64,000 nt of DNA from JAFGVL01 sp963663245 (GTDB taxonomy: Bacteria > Bacteroidota > Bacteroidia > Bacteroidales > Paludibacteraceae), in assembly GCA_963663245.1 (NCBI GenBank), contig OY760143.1:1860001-1924000 (forward strand), written 5' to 3'. Position 1 is the first letter of the stretch, and every line of letters starts with the position of its first letter. The notes below the pieces were generated by a model. That model did no database searches, was not told the origin of the DNA, and saw only the letters and a program-made list of their open reading frames with translations. Shown here piece after piece: positions 9,549 through 18,539 of the stretch. A program made the translations under genes and the position numbers.

Positions 9549-9767
9549 TATCTGTAGACTATGCTTTTCAAGTATCTTTTTTATTCTTCCTTGACAGCCA
9601 CCACAATTAGTGCCAGCTCTAGTCACCTCTCCTACTTCGGCAACAGTTTTTAAGTGCTTCTCTTTAATAGCATTTATTATTTGTTCCCTCGTTTTATAAT
9701 AGCAGAAGCAAATGTATTCTCCTGGCTCCTCATAGTCATCATTGTTAAATTTATTTATATCTAACAT
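9546..9767 (-). CDS. BFD-like [2Fe-2S] small protein
   Basis: 73 residues. Four cysteines, C20-x-C22 (ICFCYYKTREQI) and C55-xx-C58 (NCGGCQGRIKKIL), have the spacing of the bacterioferritin-associated ferredoxin fold that binds a [2Fe-2S] cluster. Such domains act in iron release from ferritin, or as a cluster module in other redox proteins. No bacterioferritin gene is beside it, so the physiological partner is unknown. It is a complete single-domain protein, convergent with kdsA. Confidence 0.8.
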   Translation of the reverse strand: MLDINKFNNDDYEEPGEYICFCYYKTREQIINAIKEKHLKTVAEVGEVTRAGTNCGGCQGRIKKILEKHSLQI

Positions 9768-10154
9768 ACTAAATTAGTCTTAATTATTTTTCTACGTTTA
9801 AAATAAAAGTAAAAATAACCCATTTTATCGAAAAAACTATAATAAAAAGCAAGTAAATAATTCAAGTCTTTTTTTATATTTTAAAGTTTTATCTTCTAGT
9901 GGTTAATAAATGCTAATATAATTTATTAACACTTATATCAAGCTATCAATTTAATAACTTTTAAAGAAATATTCTATAAATTCGAACAATAGGGCATAAA
10001 AAAACATATTTAAAAACATATTTAGCTCAAAAACTCCCTTTAAATCGATGATATGTCAATAAAAAAATTAACTTTGCATTTGTTAAAAATGCTTTATTGC
10101 ACAATATATCAAAAGATTAAACCATAAAATTATTAACTAACTCTTAATAAAAGT
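9768..10154. other. Intergenic region, promoter only
   Basis: Very AT-rich stretch of about 390 bases between the divergent BFD-like and sorting-domain adhesin genes. I see no coding frame, tRNA or repeat. The only recognisable signal is the plus-strand promoter box at 10069-10076. Confidence 0.5.
10069..10076 (+). promoter_or_regulatory. Promoter -7 box for T9SS-linked operon
   Basis: TAACTTTG followed by C is a perfect TAnnTTTG box 78 bases before the ATG at 10155. Confidence 0.55.
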
Positions 10155-11930
10155 ATGAGAAACTTATCAAGATTCTTTTTCAAACTGTTTTTATTAACAA
10201 CAGTTTTAGGAGCATGGACAAGCTCATTTGCTCAAATTATCGAAGTAGAAAGCATTAGTTGTCCTGGAGAAAGCGATGGACAATTAGCATGTCACGCAGA
10301 TTCTCTCACGGGTGCACTAACCTACTTATGGAGTACCGGAAGCACGGAAAATAACATCAAAGGACTTACAGCTAATAGTTACTCTGTTACAATTACAGAC
10401 GGTGTTGATATTGAGTTTTATACATATAATTTAGTGAACCCAGCACCAATTGCTGTGACAGTTACTGCAACTACTCCTAATAGTTTATGGCCCGCGAACA
10501 ACGGTGACTTTACTATTAACACAACTGGTGGAAGTGGCTGGGTAGAACATTCCGTAAAAGATAGTATTTCTAGAATAACACTCCCTACTGTCTCTGGGGC
10601 TAATCAAACTTTTAGTTCTCTAGCATCTGGCACCTATTTCATAACCACAACAGATGTACAGGGCTGCCAAAGTTCAACTATTGCTAGAGTACCCGAATCA
10701 ATGGCTTATGGTGTTATAGATGGATTAAGAAGCGGTATTATAGCTCCTGACACAACTGCTTGTTTTAATGATGTCGTAAATTTTTCTTTTATCCCAGACA
10801 CAATAGGAATTCAGTTCCCTGTAACTATGGTAATTGACGGAGGTGCTCCTGTTGTAGCAGAAGGTTATGTTGTAGCAGGTGACACATTAACAATGCACAC
10901 AGGTGCTGGAACTCCAGATGTATTAATAGATACGGTAGCTCCAAATGCTGCTGGTTATGTAATAGCTCTAACGGCTCCATTACCACCAGAAACCCTCCCT
11001 ACAGCTAACATACGACCTTCTATATCTGCACTCCCACTATCACCAGGTTTCCACATAGCAGAATTTTACACTGCTGACGGTAGAGGATTTAGATATAGCT
11101 GGGATATTATTGAGCCAAGTTCTCCTCTATCTCTTAATGTTTCAAATATTGTTCATAATGTATGTTATAACCCTCCAAATCCAATAGGTGCTTTTACTGT
11201 AACAGCTGAAGGAAGTTATGAAGGGATCACTATGAAATCAACTGCTCCTGGAGCTAGTGCTGCTACTGCTACGGCATCAGAAAATGGATTTGCTTCTATT
11301 AGAGCCTCCAATTTACAAGCTGGTAAATACCAAGTTACTGCAACAGATGCAACGACTGAATGTATTCGAATCCACTATGTTACTATTGAACAACCAGACG
11401 AAGATTTACGAATTGTATTTGACCCAACTAAAAATGCACGTTGTCCATACAGCTTAGATGGTGCAGCTAATTTACGCAGAGTAGATGGTGCTGTTGAGCC
11501 AATAACTTTTTCATGGAGTAAAGATGGTGCTACAGTTGCAAACACACCAGATCTTATTGATATTACTCCTGGCACATATATATTAACAGTGACAGATGCT
11601 AATTCATGTACTGGCAGTGACTCAATCAAAGTAGATGGAGAAAGAAGAAACTGTTTCTATAATATAATAACACCAAATGGAGATGGTTTTAATGATCAGT
11701 TTGACTTATCAGATTTCTGCGTTGGCGTACAAATGAAAGCAGTCATATTTAATGAAGCTGGTAAAAAAATTGCAGAACTAGATGAAGTAAATTCAACCTG
11801 GGATGCATACGATCCTATTACACCTCCAACAGGAACATCTTCTACCTATACTTGTTTTGTTACACTCATTGAAAATGGTGTAAAAACAGTAGAATTTGCA
11901 GAAAGTTTCTCAGTAGTTTATCCTCAATAA
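10155..11930 (+). CDS. Large secreted adhesin-like protein with T9SS type B sorting domain
   Basis: 591 residues. A signal peptide (residues 1 to about 26, ending SSFAQ) is followed by SprB-like/Ig-like repeats (CPGESDGQL...YLWSTGS...YSVTITDG near the N-terminus and again near 430-490: CPYSLDGAANL, TFSWSKDG, YILTVTDANSC). The C-terminus (from about 500, NIITPNGDGFNDQFDL) is the gliding-motility-associated type B sorting domain (CHU_C). It should be exported by the type IX system to the cell surface. Adjacent porP/sprF and PD40 genes suggest a dedicated outer-membrane partner set. The ligand is unknown. Confidence 0.85.
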   Translation: MRNLSRFFFKLFLLTTVLGAWTSSFAQIIEVESISCPGESDGQLACHADSLTGALTYLWSTGSTENNIKGLTANSYSVTITDGVDIEFYTYNLVNPAPIAVTVTATTPNSLWPANNGDFTINTTGGSGWVEHSVKDSISRITLPTVSGANQTFSSLASGTYFITTTDVQGCQSSTIARVPESMAYGVIDGLRSGIIAPDTTACFNDVVNFSFIPDTIGIQFPVTMVIDGGAPVVAEGYVVAGDTLTMHTGAGTPDVLIDTVAPNAAGYVIALTAPLPPETLPTANIRPSISALPLSPGFHIAEFYTADGRGFRYSWDIIEPSSPLSLNVSNIVHNVCYNPPNPIGAFTVTAEGSYEGITMKSTAPGASAATATASENGFASIRASNLQAGKYQVTATDATTECIRIHYVTIEQPDEDLRIVFDPTKNARCPYSLDGAANLRRVDGAVEPITFSWSKDGATVANTPDLIDITPGTYILTVTDANSCTGSDSIKVDGERRNCFYNIITPNGDGFNDQFDLSDFCVGVQMKAVIFNEAGKKIAELDEVNSTWDAYDPITPPTGTSSTYTCFVTLIENGVKTVEFAESFSVVYPQ

Positions 11931-11971
11931 AATAAAGCAAAATGAAGTTAAACATTAAAAATCAACCAAAA

Positions 11972-12883
11972 ATGAAAAAATCAATATATTTAATTTTAAG
12001 TTTAGGTCTTTTGCTTTCTAGCACACAAAGCTACGGACAAAGAATTTGGGGTAACCCTGTAGGACAATATGCCTATAACCCTGCTGGGGCTGCTATGAAT
12101 GACTTGGGTGAATTAGTAAGTTGCTACTACTCTACTTACGAATCTGCCATCAATAGCCCTCAAGGCTTTTTATTAATGGGTTCATCGACCTTTCCAATGG
12201 ATAATATTGGAGCCGGTTTTAGACTTACATCAGAATCTGGAGGAGTAATTAAAAATATAATGGGTGAAGCTACTTTTGTTTACAAAGTAAATTTAAGTCG
12301 CGACACAAAATTAGCTTTTGGACTGTCTGCTGTCTTTAATCAAATTGGACTTGATTATGACTTATTGTCACCGCAACATGCAGCTGACCCAGTAATAACA
12401 CAAGGAGCTGAAAGTGGGTCTTATATTGACGCTAACTTTGGTTTAAGTGTTTATGAAGCCAATCAGTTCTATTTTGGTATTGCTGCATATAACCTAATTG
12501 GTCAACAAACAAGTTGGTTACTACCAAACTTCACCAACAGAGCAAAACGCTTAGTAACAGCAAGTGGGATGTACTCTTTAAACCTATTTCAAGGTGATGG
12601 GAAGTTAGAAACAACAGCTGTTGGAATGACTTTTATGCCACAAGATGAATTTTCTATGAGTTATGACATTAGTTCACGCCTAATCATGAAGAAAACATTT
12701 TGGATTGGAACAGGTTATTCAAATAGCTTGGTGAAATTATTACTTGGTATATACATCCAAAACCTTACTGTTGGATATACTGGTGCAATTGGCACAGGTG
12801 ATATATCAGATTACACTTACGCTTTTCCAAAACACGAATTATTCTTGCGAATGGAATTAGATACGTCTAAATCATCTCGTTAA
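11972..12883 (+). CDS. PorP/SprF family T9SS outer-membrane protein
   Basis: 303 residues from the start that gives a proper signal peptide (MKKSIYLIL...SYGQ); an in-frame ATG at 11942 would add ten residues. After the signal the sequence shows the PorP/SprF pattern (NPAGAAMNDLG, then alternating strands YNLIGQQTSWLLPN, GTGYSNSLVKLLLGIYI), an outer-membrane barrel of about 300 residues. In Flavobacterium johnsoniae SprF is needed for secretion of its neighbour SprB through the type IX system. By analogy this protein probably handles the type B adhesin encoded just upstream. Confidence 0.88.
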   Translation: MKKSIYLILSLGLLLSSTQSYGQRIWGNPVGQYAYNPAGAAMNDLGELVSCYYSTYESAINSPQGFLLMGSSTFPMDNIGAGFRLTSESGGVIKNIMGEATFVYKVNLSRDTKLAFGLSAVFNQIGLDYDLLSPQHAADPVITQGAESGSYIDANFGLSVYEANQFYFGIAAYNLIGQQTSWLLPNFTNRAKRLVTASGMYSLNLFQGDGKLETTAVGMTFMPQDEFSMSYDISSRLIMKKTFWIGTGYSNSLVKLLLGIYIQNLTVGYTGAIGTGDISDYTYAFPKHELFLRMELDTSKSSR

Positions 12884-12902
12884 AATCAAAACAGATCCTT
12901 GT

Positions 12903-14273
12903 ATGAATAAAATAAGGTATACAATATTTCTGTTATTGGGTATTCTTTTGTTAGCGCCTATTAATGCGCAAAAGTTCAGAACAGAATATAAACTGCGAGA
13001 AATAGTTAAAGATACTGTTTGTATAAATATGCAAACAATAAATAGTAATAGAAATGATTACTTACCATTTTTAATAGGGAAGAAAACATTAGTATTTACT
13101 TCTGATAGAAAAAATACGCAAGAAGGACAAACGCTTCAGTTTTCAGAAAAAGTGTATTGGACCATTGAGAAAAGTAGAAACAAATGGACTACTCCTAAAA
13201 AAAATGGATACTCATGGAACAGCGATAATAATACAGCATTAGTTGGCTTAGGTGATGCCCTCTATTACTTTTACCGATCCTATTGGAAAAATAATGGAGA
13301 AATTTTTACGGCACTTAGAGACCCAAAAGCTAAAGCAAAGGAACCCTGGAAAGCATCTGATTTAAAAAAGATGAAACGTATCAACACCTATGATGATGAA
13401 TGCTCTGTAACTCCTTCTCATGGAGATAGTGTGTTTTTCGTATCTAATCGCAATGGCAATTACGACATCTTTCTTCAATTTGGCGGTGGAGAAGCATCTC
13501 CAGTAGAGATATTAAACACAGTACATAACGAAAAAGATGTTTTCTTTAGTTTTCCAAATAGTACTCTTTATTACAGCTCTGATAGACCTGATGGAATTGG
13601 AGGATACGATATTTATCGTGCTCGTATAGTTGACAATGAGTTTGAAGAACCTGAATTATTACGAGACACTATGATTAATAGTAGTTCGAATGATAGAGAT
13701 TTTAGATGGTATAACGACTCGCTAATGTATTTAGCCTCAGATAGAATAATGGGGCTAGGAGGATATGATATTTACAATGTAAGAGTAAAAACTCGTAGAA
13801 TATACGACACACTTCAAATTGAAATCCCTGTTATTGTAGATACAATTAAAGATATGAGGGGTGAATTGTATGCTAAATTAAAAGAACTTGGACTTTTACC
13901 ATTTAAAGGAGAAGTGCAGGTTGGAGCATATCAACACATCCCAAGTTTAGAAAAATTCTTTGAGAAGTTTCCTTGTTTTAAAGGTCAAAATGTGCGTATG
14001 GATAAAGTGATAGTTGACGATACTATTACTGTTAATAAATTCATCATTGATACTGTTTATAGAGATGTAGAAAAAGCTCTAGATAAACAGATGCTAGTAG
14101 AACAGATGCATTGCTTACCTGAAGAGGTATTTAGTGACATGCCATTTATTGGTGTACTTGACAAAAAAGGAAATAGATTTGCAATCTTCTGGAAGAAAGA
14201 TGAATTTAAAGATCAAAATGTATTTTATATTTTCAAAAACGGAAAACAAATCTGGAAAACAAGATTATTCTAA
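12903..14273 (+). CDS. PD40/WD40-like beta-propeller protein of T9SS operon
   Basis: 456 residues with an N-terminal signal peptide (ends NAQK). The middle part carries PD40-type propeller motifs: LVFTSDRKN, DSVFFVSNRNGNYDI, LYYSSDRPDGIGGYDIYRA and LMYLASDRIMGLGGYDIYN. The last ~150 residues contain a SPOR-like stretch (GEVQVGAYQHIPSLEKFFE) but no OmpA domain. PD40 proteins beside porP/sprF are common in T9SS gene clusters, and some (PorE type) anchor the machine to peptidoglycan; this one lacks the PorE OmpA domain. It is the last gene of a three-gene operon ending in a clear terminator. The exact role is inferred. Confidence 0.75.
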   Translation: MNKIRYTIFLLLGILLLAPINAQKFRTEYKLREIVKDTVCINMQTINSNRNDYLPFLIGKKTLVFTSDRKNTQEGQTLQFSEKVYWTIEKSRNKWTTPKKNGYSWNSDNNTALVGLGDALYYFYRSYWKNNGEIFTALRDPKAKAKEPWKASDLKKMKRINTYDDECSVTPSHGDSVFFVSNRNGNYDIFLQFGGGEASPVEILNTVHNEKDVFFSFPNSTLYYSSDRPDGIGGYDIYRARIVDNEFEEPELLRDTMINSSSNDRDFRWYNDSLMYLASDRIMGLGGYDIYNVRVKTRRIYDTLQIEIPVIVDTIKDMRGELYAKLKELGLLPFKGEVQVGAYQHIPSLEKFFEKFPCFKGQNVRMDKVIVDDTITVNKFIIDTVYRDVEKALDKQMLVEQMHCLPEEVFSDMPFIGVLDKKGNRFAIFWKKDEFKDQNVFYIFKNGKQIWKTRLF

Positions 14274-14297
14274 ATAATCAACTTATAATAATCAAGA

Positions 14298-14326
14298 AAG
14301 CCTCTCTCACAAGTGAGGCTTTTTTA
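14298..14326 (+). terminator. Terminator of T9SS-linked operon
   Basis: AGCCTC...GAGGCT arms with a loop of about 10 bases, followed by TTTTTT, 25 bases after the PD40 gene stop. Confidence 0.7.
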
Positions 14327-14337
14327 TTGGTTTTACT

Positions 14338-14345
14338 TACCTTTG
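14338..14345 (+). promoter_or_regulatory. Promoter -7 box for HAD hydrolase gene
   Basis: TACCTTTG followed by C is a perfect TAnnTTTG box 29 bases before the ATG at 14375. Confidence 0.6.
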
Positions 14346-14374
14346 CATTTAATAAATATAAATACATTTAAAGT

Positions 14375-14989
14375 ATGAAAGTATTTCTTTTTGATTTTGA
14401 TGGAGTAGTAATTGACACTCTCCCACTTGCAGTTGAAGTATACAACCAACGTATGAAAGCTTATGGTCTTGAAACACAGTTTACACCTGAAAGTTTTGCT
14501 GGCTTGTTTTTAAACAACTTTCACAAAGGTTTATCTGCAGCAATACCAAACGCAGATATGCGCGAGAAAATTTTAAAAGAAAAAAATGCTGAGTATGAGC
14601 GAAGAAAAGATGACTTTAGAGTTTTTGACGATATAAAAGAAACACTATTAGAACTATCGAAGCATGGGAAAATGATTATTATATCTTCTAATGGCACACA
14701 ATTTATCAACGCCTTATTAAAAAGTAGAGAAATTGATTGCTTTGATGAAGTACTAGGAGGAGATATTGAAAAAAGTAAAGTAAAAAAGATAAACTGGCAA
14801 AAAGAAAAATACCCTGGAGCACAGATTTATTACATTGGTGATACTACAGGAGATGTAAAAGAAAGTGTAGAAACGGAAGTAATAGCTGTTGCAACAACAT
14901 GGGGTTTTCATTCAAGAGAGAACTTAGCTAAAGAGAATCCTGATTTTATTTTTGATACTCCGAAAGAACTCTTAAAATTGAAGAAATAA
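14375..14989 (+). CDS. HAD-superfamily phosphatase (phosphoglycolate phosphatase-like)
   Basis: 204 residues. All four HAD motifs are visible: motif I DFDGVVIDT (nucleophile and acid Asp) at residues 6-14, motif II IISSNG, the motif III lysine in EKSKVKK and motif IV YIGDTTGD. A helical cap sits between motifs I and II (subclass I). Substrate cannot be told from sequence; small-molecule phosphatases such as Gph look like this. Its stop is one base from the stop of convergent nadD. Confidence 0.8.
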   Translation: MKVFLFDFDGVVIDTLPLAVEVYNQRMKAYGLETQFTPESFAGLFLNNFHKGLSAAIPNADMREKILKEKNAEYERRKDDFRVFDDIKETLLELSKHGKMIIISSNGTQFINALLKSREIDCFDEVLGGDIEKSKVKKINWQKEKYPGAQIYYIGDTTGDVKESVETEVIAVATTWGFHSRENLAKENPDFIFDTPKELLKLKK

Positions 14990-14990
14990 C

Positions 14991-15554
14991 TTATACGATT
15001 CTTAATAAGTACTTGTAAACTAAAGGATGTAGCCACTCGCTTGCATCCTTTTTTTGTTTTATTAAATCTCTAATTTTCGTAGATGAAATTGGATAAAGTG
15101 GAGCTTCAACAATTTGAACCTGGGGATACTTCTTATTTAGCTCTATTAAATCAAAACCCTTTCTAGGATAAACAAGCATCTGGTAATTAGAAAGTAAAAA
15201 TTCATATTCTTTCCACAAAGTAATACACGCTAAATTATCAGCACCTATAATTAAGGTAAATTCTTTATCTGGATATAGTTGATTTATTTTTTTTAGGGTT
15301 CGTAAAGTATAGTTCGGGGTAGACATAGAAAACTCAATATCTGAAGACTTAAACGACTCTTTATCAGCAATGGCAATATTAACCAATTCTAATCGCTGTT
15401 TTTCAGGAAGCAGTTCTTTATTTTCTTTTAATGGGTTATGTGGACTTACAACAAACCACACCTCTTCTAAATTAGTATGTTCTAACAAGTACCCTGCTAA
15501 AGATGTATGCCCGAGGTGTATGGGATTAAATGAACCAAAGAAAAGTCCTATCAT
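14991..15554 (-). CDS. nadD: Nicotinate-nucleotide adenylyltransferase
   Basis: 187 residues. Transfers AMP from ATP to nicotinate mononucleotide to give deamido-NAD in NAD synthesis. It has the nucleotidyltransferase signature GSFNPIHLGH (residues 7-16), FVVSPHNPLKE, and the C-terminal ISSTKIRDLIKQ (an ISST/S-x-R type motif). It is the last gene of a yicC-gmk-nadD unit (23 bases after gmk), a combination seen across the phylum. Confidence 0.93.
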   Translation of the reverse strand: MIGLFFGSFNPIHLGHTSLAGYLLEHTNLEEVWFVVSPHNPLKENKELLPEKQRLELVNIAIADKESFKSSDIEFSMSTPNYTLRTLKKINQLYPDKEFTLIIGADNLACITLWKEYEFLLSNYQMLVYPRKGFDLIELNKKYPQVQIVEAPLYPISSTKIRDLIKQKKDASEWLHPLVYKYLLRIV

Positions 15555-15577
15555 TTTTATGAACAGTGCTTAGTGAG

Positions 15578-16159
15578 TTATTTCTTAGCAAAAAAATCTT
15601 TAATGACTTTTACAGTCTCTATTTTAGCCTTTTCTAAATTATCATTTACAATAACAACATCAAACTGAGCTGCAAAACTCATTTCAAACTCAGCTTTAGC
15701 AATTCGCTCTGCAATTACTTCCGCTTTATCTGTTGCTCTACCTTCTAAACGTTTACGTAGCTCTTCTATGCTAGGTGGCTGTATAAAAATGGACAAGGCA
15801 TCATCACCGTACATTTTCTCTACATTTACTCCTCCTACTACATCCAAGTCAAAAACTGCTGTATTTCCTTTTGCAGCAATACGTTCAATCTCATTTTTTA
15901 AAGTACCATAATAACGATCTTTATATACCTCTTCATATTCCAAGAACTCATTGTTTTCAATACGTTTCCTAAACTCTTCAGGGGATAAGAAATAGTACTC
16001 AACTCCATCTTTTTCCTCTCCTCTTGCAGGCCTACTTGTTGCAGATATCGAAAACTCTAACCCCAAATCTTGAGTAAGCAAATAATTAATTATAGTACTT
16101 TTACCTGAACCTGAAGGAGCCGAAAATATTATTAATTTTGAAGACATTATATTAGACAT
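15578..16159 (-). CDS. gmk: Guanylate kinase
   Basis: 193 residues. Phosphorylates GMP to GDP. The P-loop APSGSGKST is at about 14-22, SATSRPARGEEKDGVEYYFL binds GMP, and VFDLDVVGGVN follows. The ATG at 16159 overlaps the yicC stop by one base (TAATG), which favours it; a second ATG four codons in (16147) is also possible. It is translationally coupled to yicC. Confidence 0.95.
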   Translation of the reverse strand: MSNIMSSKLIIFSAPSGSGKSTIINYLLTQDLGLEFSISATSRPARGEEKDGVEYYFLSPEEFRKRIENNEFLEYEEVYKDRYYGTLKNEIERIAAKGNTAVFDLDVVGGVNVEKMYGDDALSIFIQPPSIEELRKRLEGRATDKAEVIAERIAKAEFEMSFAAQFDVVIVNDNLEKAKIETVKVIKDFFAKK

Positions 16160-17031
16160 TATAGAACGTTCAATACTTGCTCTTTGATTTGTTCCAACTC
16201 ATCTTTCATAAGAACAACAAGCTTCTGCATTTCACTATGATTAGACTTTGAACCCAATGTATTTATCTCACGACCAATCTCTTGCGTTATAAAACCTAGT
16301 TTTTTACCAGAGGCTTCATGCTGCATAGTTTCTTTGAAATATTTTAAATGATTATCTAAACGCACCTTTTCTTCATTGATATCTAATTTCTCAATATAAA
16401 ATATTAATTCCTGTTCAAAACGATTTTTGTCATAATCAACTTTCTCACTTAGAGCAATTAAATTATCATGTAAGCGTGTTTTTACCTTATCAATTCTTTC
16501 TCCTTCATATTTTTCAACATCCACTAATAGCTGTTGTATATTTGCAATTTTATCATCAAATACTTTTCCCAAAGATTTTCCTTCTTGCTCACGATAATCT
16601 TTTAATTGATAAGCAGCATCTACAATTACTTTCTTAACCTCTTTCCACTCATTTTCATCTAATTCTTGGACATCAGATTTCAACACATCAGGCATACGCA
16701 AAAGCACTTGAAACCAGTCTTCTGGAACAGGCACATCCATTTTTTCTGACAGTTCTAAAATTTGCTTATAGTAACCCTCAACAATAGTAGGATTAATATG
16801 TACAGAGCTTTCTTTCCCAGAATTATCAATATACAAAGAAAAATCAACCTTCCCTCTTCCTATAATTTGTGACAACTCATTTCTAATTTCAATGTCTTTT
16901 TCACGATATAAATTGCATACTCGTGTAGATAAATCAAATTGTTTACTATTAAGAGATTTTACTTCTACAGTAATTTTTTTATTGTTTATTTCTGCAGAGG
17001 CCTTACCGTAACCGGTCATTGATTGAACCAT
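16159..17031 (-). CDS. yicC: YicC-family endoribonuclease
   Basis: 290 residues, the normal size. The N-terminal MVQSMTGYGKA and the C-terminal block (FITQEIGREINTLGSKSNHSEMQKLVVLMKDELE, read in two overlapping parts: GREINTLGSKSN and KDELEQIKEQ) are the family hallmarks. YicC proteins have been reported to act as endoribonucleases that affect small-RNA stability. It heads the yicC-gmk-nadD operon, divergent from tsaB. Confidence 0.92.
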   Translation of the reverse strand: MVQSMTGYGKASAEINNKKITVEVKSLNSKQFDLSTRVCNLYREKDIEIRNELSQIIGRGKVDFSLYIDNSGKESSVHINPTIVEGYYKQILELSEKMDVPVPEDWFQVLLRMPDVLKSDVQELDENEWKEVKKVIVDAAYQLKDYREQEGKSLGKVFDDKIANIQQLLVDVEKYEGERIDKVKTRLHDNLIALSEKVDYDKNRFEQELIFYIEKLDINEEKVRLDNHLKYFKETMQHEASGKKLGFITQEIGREINTLGSKSNHSEMQKLVVLMKDELEQIKEQVLNVL

Positions 17032-17094
17032 AATCTTATTTACTATTATTTATTGATTTGCTATTTACAATTCTTAAAACTGCTTTAGATAACG

Positions 17095-17102
17095 CAAATT
17101 TA
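17095..17102 (-). promoter_or_regulatory. Promoter -7 box for yicC-gmk-nadD
   Basis: The minus strand reads TAAATTTG, a perfect TAnnTTTG, 64 bases before yicC. A TTTG (minus strand, 17126-17129) lies 23 bases further upstream. Confidence 0.6.
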
Positions 17103-17134
17103 CATTTTTATTCGGAAGCTAAGTTCAAATATAC

Positions 17135-17142
17135 TACTTTTG
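17135..17142 (+). promoter_or_regulatory. Promoter -7 box for tsaB
   Basis: TACTTTTG matches TAnnTTTG and lies 24 bases before the TTG start of tsaB, with a near-match TTCG about 20 bases upstream. Confidence 0.6.
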
Positions 17143-17166
17143 TAACTAAATAATAAGAAAATAATT

Positions 17167-17856
17167 TTGTCTGTAATAATCTCCATAGAAACATCTACAA
17201 ATGTTTGTTCTGTTGCACTTTCTAATAATGGAAAATGCTTAGATGATAGAATTAATTTTGAGGGTCCCTCACATGCCACATTGTTAAGTGTTTATGTGCA
17301 AGAAATGTTAAACACTGCAAAGGAAAAGGAACTAAGCATTGATGCTATCGCTGTTAGCTGTGGACCTGGCTCATACACTGGCCTGCGAATAGGTGTTTCT
17401 ACTGCAAAAGGTTTGTGTTATGGCTTAGGAGTTCCTTTAATTGCAATCAACACCTTAGACCTTCTCGCCTCTACAGTTAAAGAACAAGAAACCATAGAAA
17501 AAAACACCTTACTTTGCCCTATGCTTGATGCAAGACGTATGGAGGTTTATGCTGCGTTTTATGATAATTCTCTATCTTCTATTAGAGCAACAGCAGCAGA
17601 TATTATTGATGAAGATTCCTATTCAGACTTACTACTCACACACCCTATATTATTCTTTGGAAATGGAGCTGCTAAATGCGAAGCAAGTTTGAATCATAAA
17701 AATGCTAAGTTTTTGAAAGAAATTCATCCGTTAGCCAAAAATATGATTATCTTAGCCGAAGCATCATTTAAAAGTGAAAACTTTGAAGATGTAGCCTATT
17801 TTGAACCTTTCTATTTAAAAGAATTTGTAACAACTACGCCGAAAAACAAATTTTAG
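17167..17856 (+). CDS. tsaB: tRNA threonylcarbamoyladenosine biosynthesis protein TsaB
   Basis: 229 residues. It is a scaffold partner of TsaD/TsaE in making t6A37 on ANN-decoding tRNAs, with an actin-like ATPase fold. Motifs: IISIETSTNVCSVAL at the N-terminus and AVSCGPGSYTGLRIGVSTAKGL. The start is TTG: the first strand of the fold begins right after it and no ATG or GTG exists in frame between the promoter and that strand, so the rare start codon is well supported. Monocistronic or leading the DUF4290-murA set. Confidence 0.9.
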   Translation: MSVIISIETSTNVCSVALSNNGKCLDDRINFEGPSHATLLSVYVQEMLNTAKEKELSIDAIAVSCGPGSYTGLRIGVSTAKGLCYGLGVPLIAINTLDLLASTVKEQETIEKNTLLCPMLDARRMEVYAAFYDNSLSSIRATAADIIDEDSYSDLLLTHPILFFGNGAAKCEASLNHKNAKFLKEIHPLAKNMIILAEASFKSENFEDVAYFEPFYLKEFVTTTPKNKF

Positions 17857-17916
17857 ATCAAGATACCTTAAGTATCTCTACAAGATAAAATTTGACATTA
17901 GGATTTAATAAAACAT

Positions 17917-18534
17917 ATGGAATACTCTAAAAGAATCGACCTTATTTTACCAGAATATGGTCGCAACATCCAACAAATGGTAGATCACTGCATTGCCATT
18001 CCTGAACGTGAAGAACGCACAAAATGTGCTAAAACGATTATTAATATAATGGGAAATATGTTCCCCTATTTACGTGATGTAAATGATTTCAAACATAAAC
18101 TTTGGGACCACTTGGCTATTATGTCTGAATTTCAATTAGAAATTGATTACCCCTATGAAGTTTCTAAAAAAGAGGATTTAGAAACAAAACCCGATAATAT
18201 CCCTTATAAAAACTCTAGAATTAAATTCATGCACTATGGAAGAACTCTAGAACACATGATTGACAGAGCTATTGAGTACCCTGCTGGAGAAGAAAAAAAC
18301 CAGTTATTATTATTGATTGCAAACCACATGAAAAAATGCTATATCACTTGGAATAAAGATTCTGTTAGTGATGAGAAAATATTTAAAGATTTACATGCTC
18401 TTTCAGATGGACAATTAGATTTAAGTAATGAAAACATGACCTTAATTGAGTCAAAAGACATCTTATCTCGTAATCGTCCTAAACACTACAGCAACAACAA
18501 TAATCACAAAAAAAATCACGGTAGAAAGAATTAG
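17917..18534 (+). CDS. DUF4290 domain protein
   Basis: 205 residues, no signal peptide or membrane segment, so cytoplasmic. The sequence (MEYSKRIDLILPEYGRNIQQ, IPEREERTKCAKTIINIMGN, FKHKLWDHLAIMSEF) is the DUF4290 family, which is restricted largely to Bacteroidota and usually sits directly before murA, as here (5-base gap). The last ~20 residues are Asn/His/Lys rich. Function unknown; the conserved neighbour suggests a link to peptidoglycan precursor supply, but that is inference. Confidence 0.85.
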   Translation: MEYSKRIDLILPEYGRNIQQMVDHCIAIPEREERTKCAKTIINIMGNMFPYLRDVNDFKHKLWDHLAIMSEFQLEIDYPYEVSKKEDLETKPDNIPYKNSRIKFMHYGRTLEHMIDRAIEYPAGEEKNQLLLLIANHMKKCYITWNKDSVSDEKIFKDLHALSDGQLDLSNENMTLIESKDILSRNRPKHYSNNNNHKKNHGRKN

Positions 18535-18539
18535 TAATT

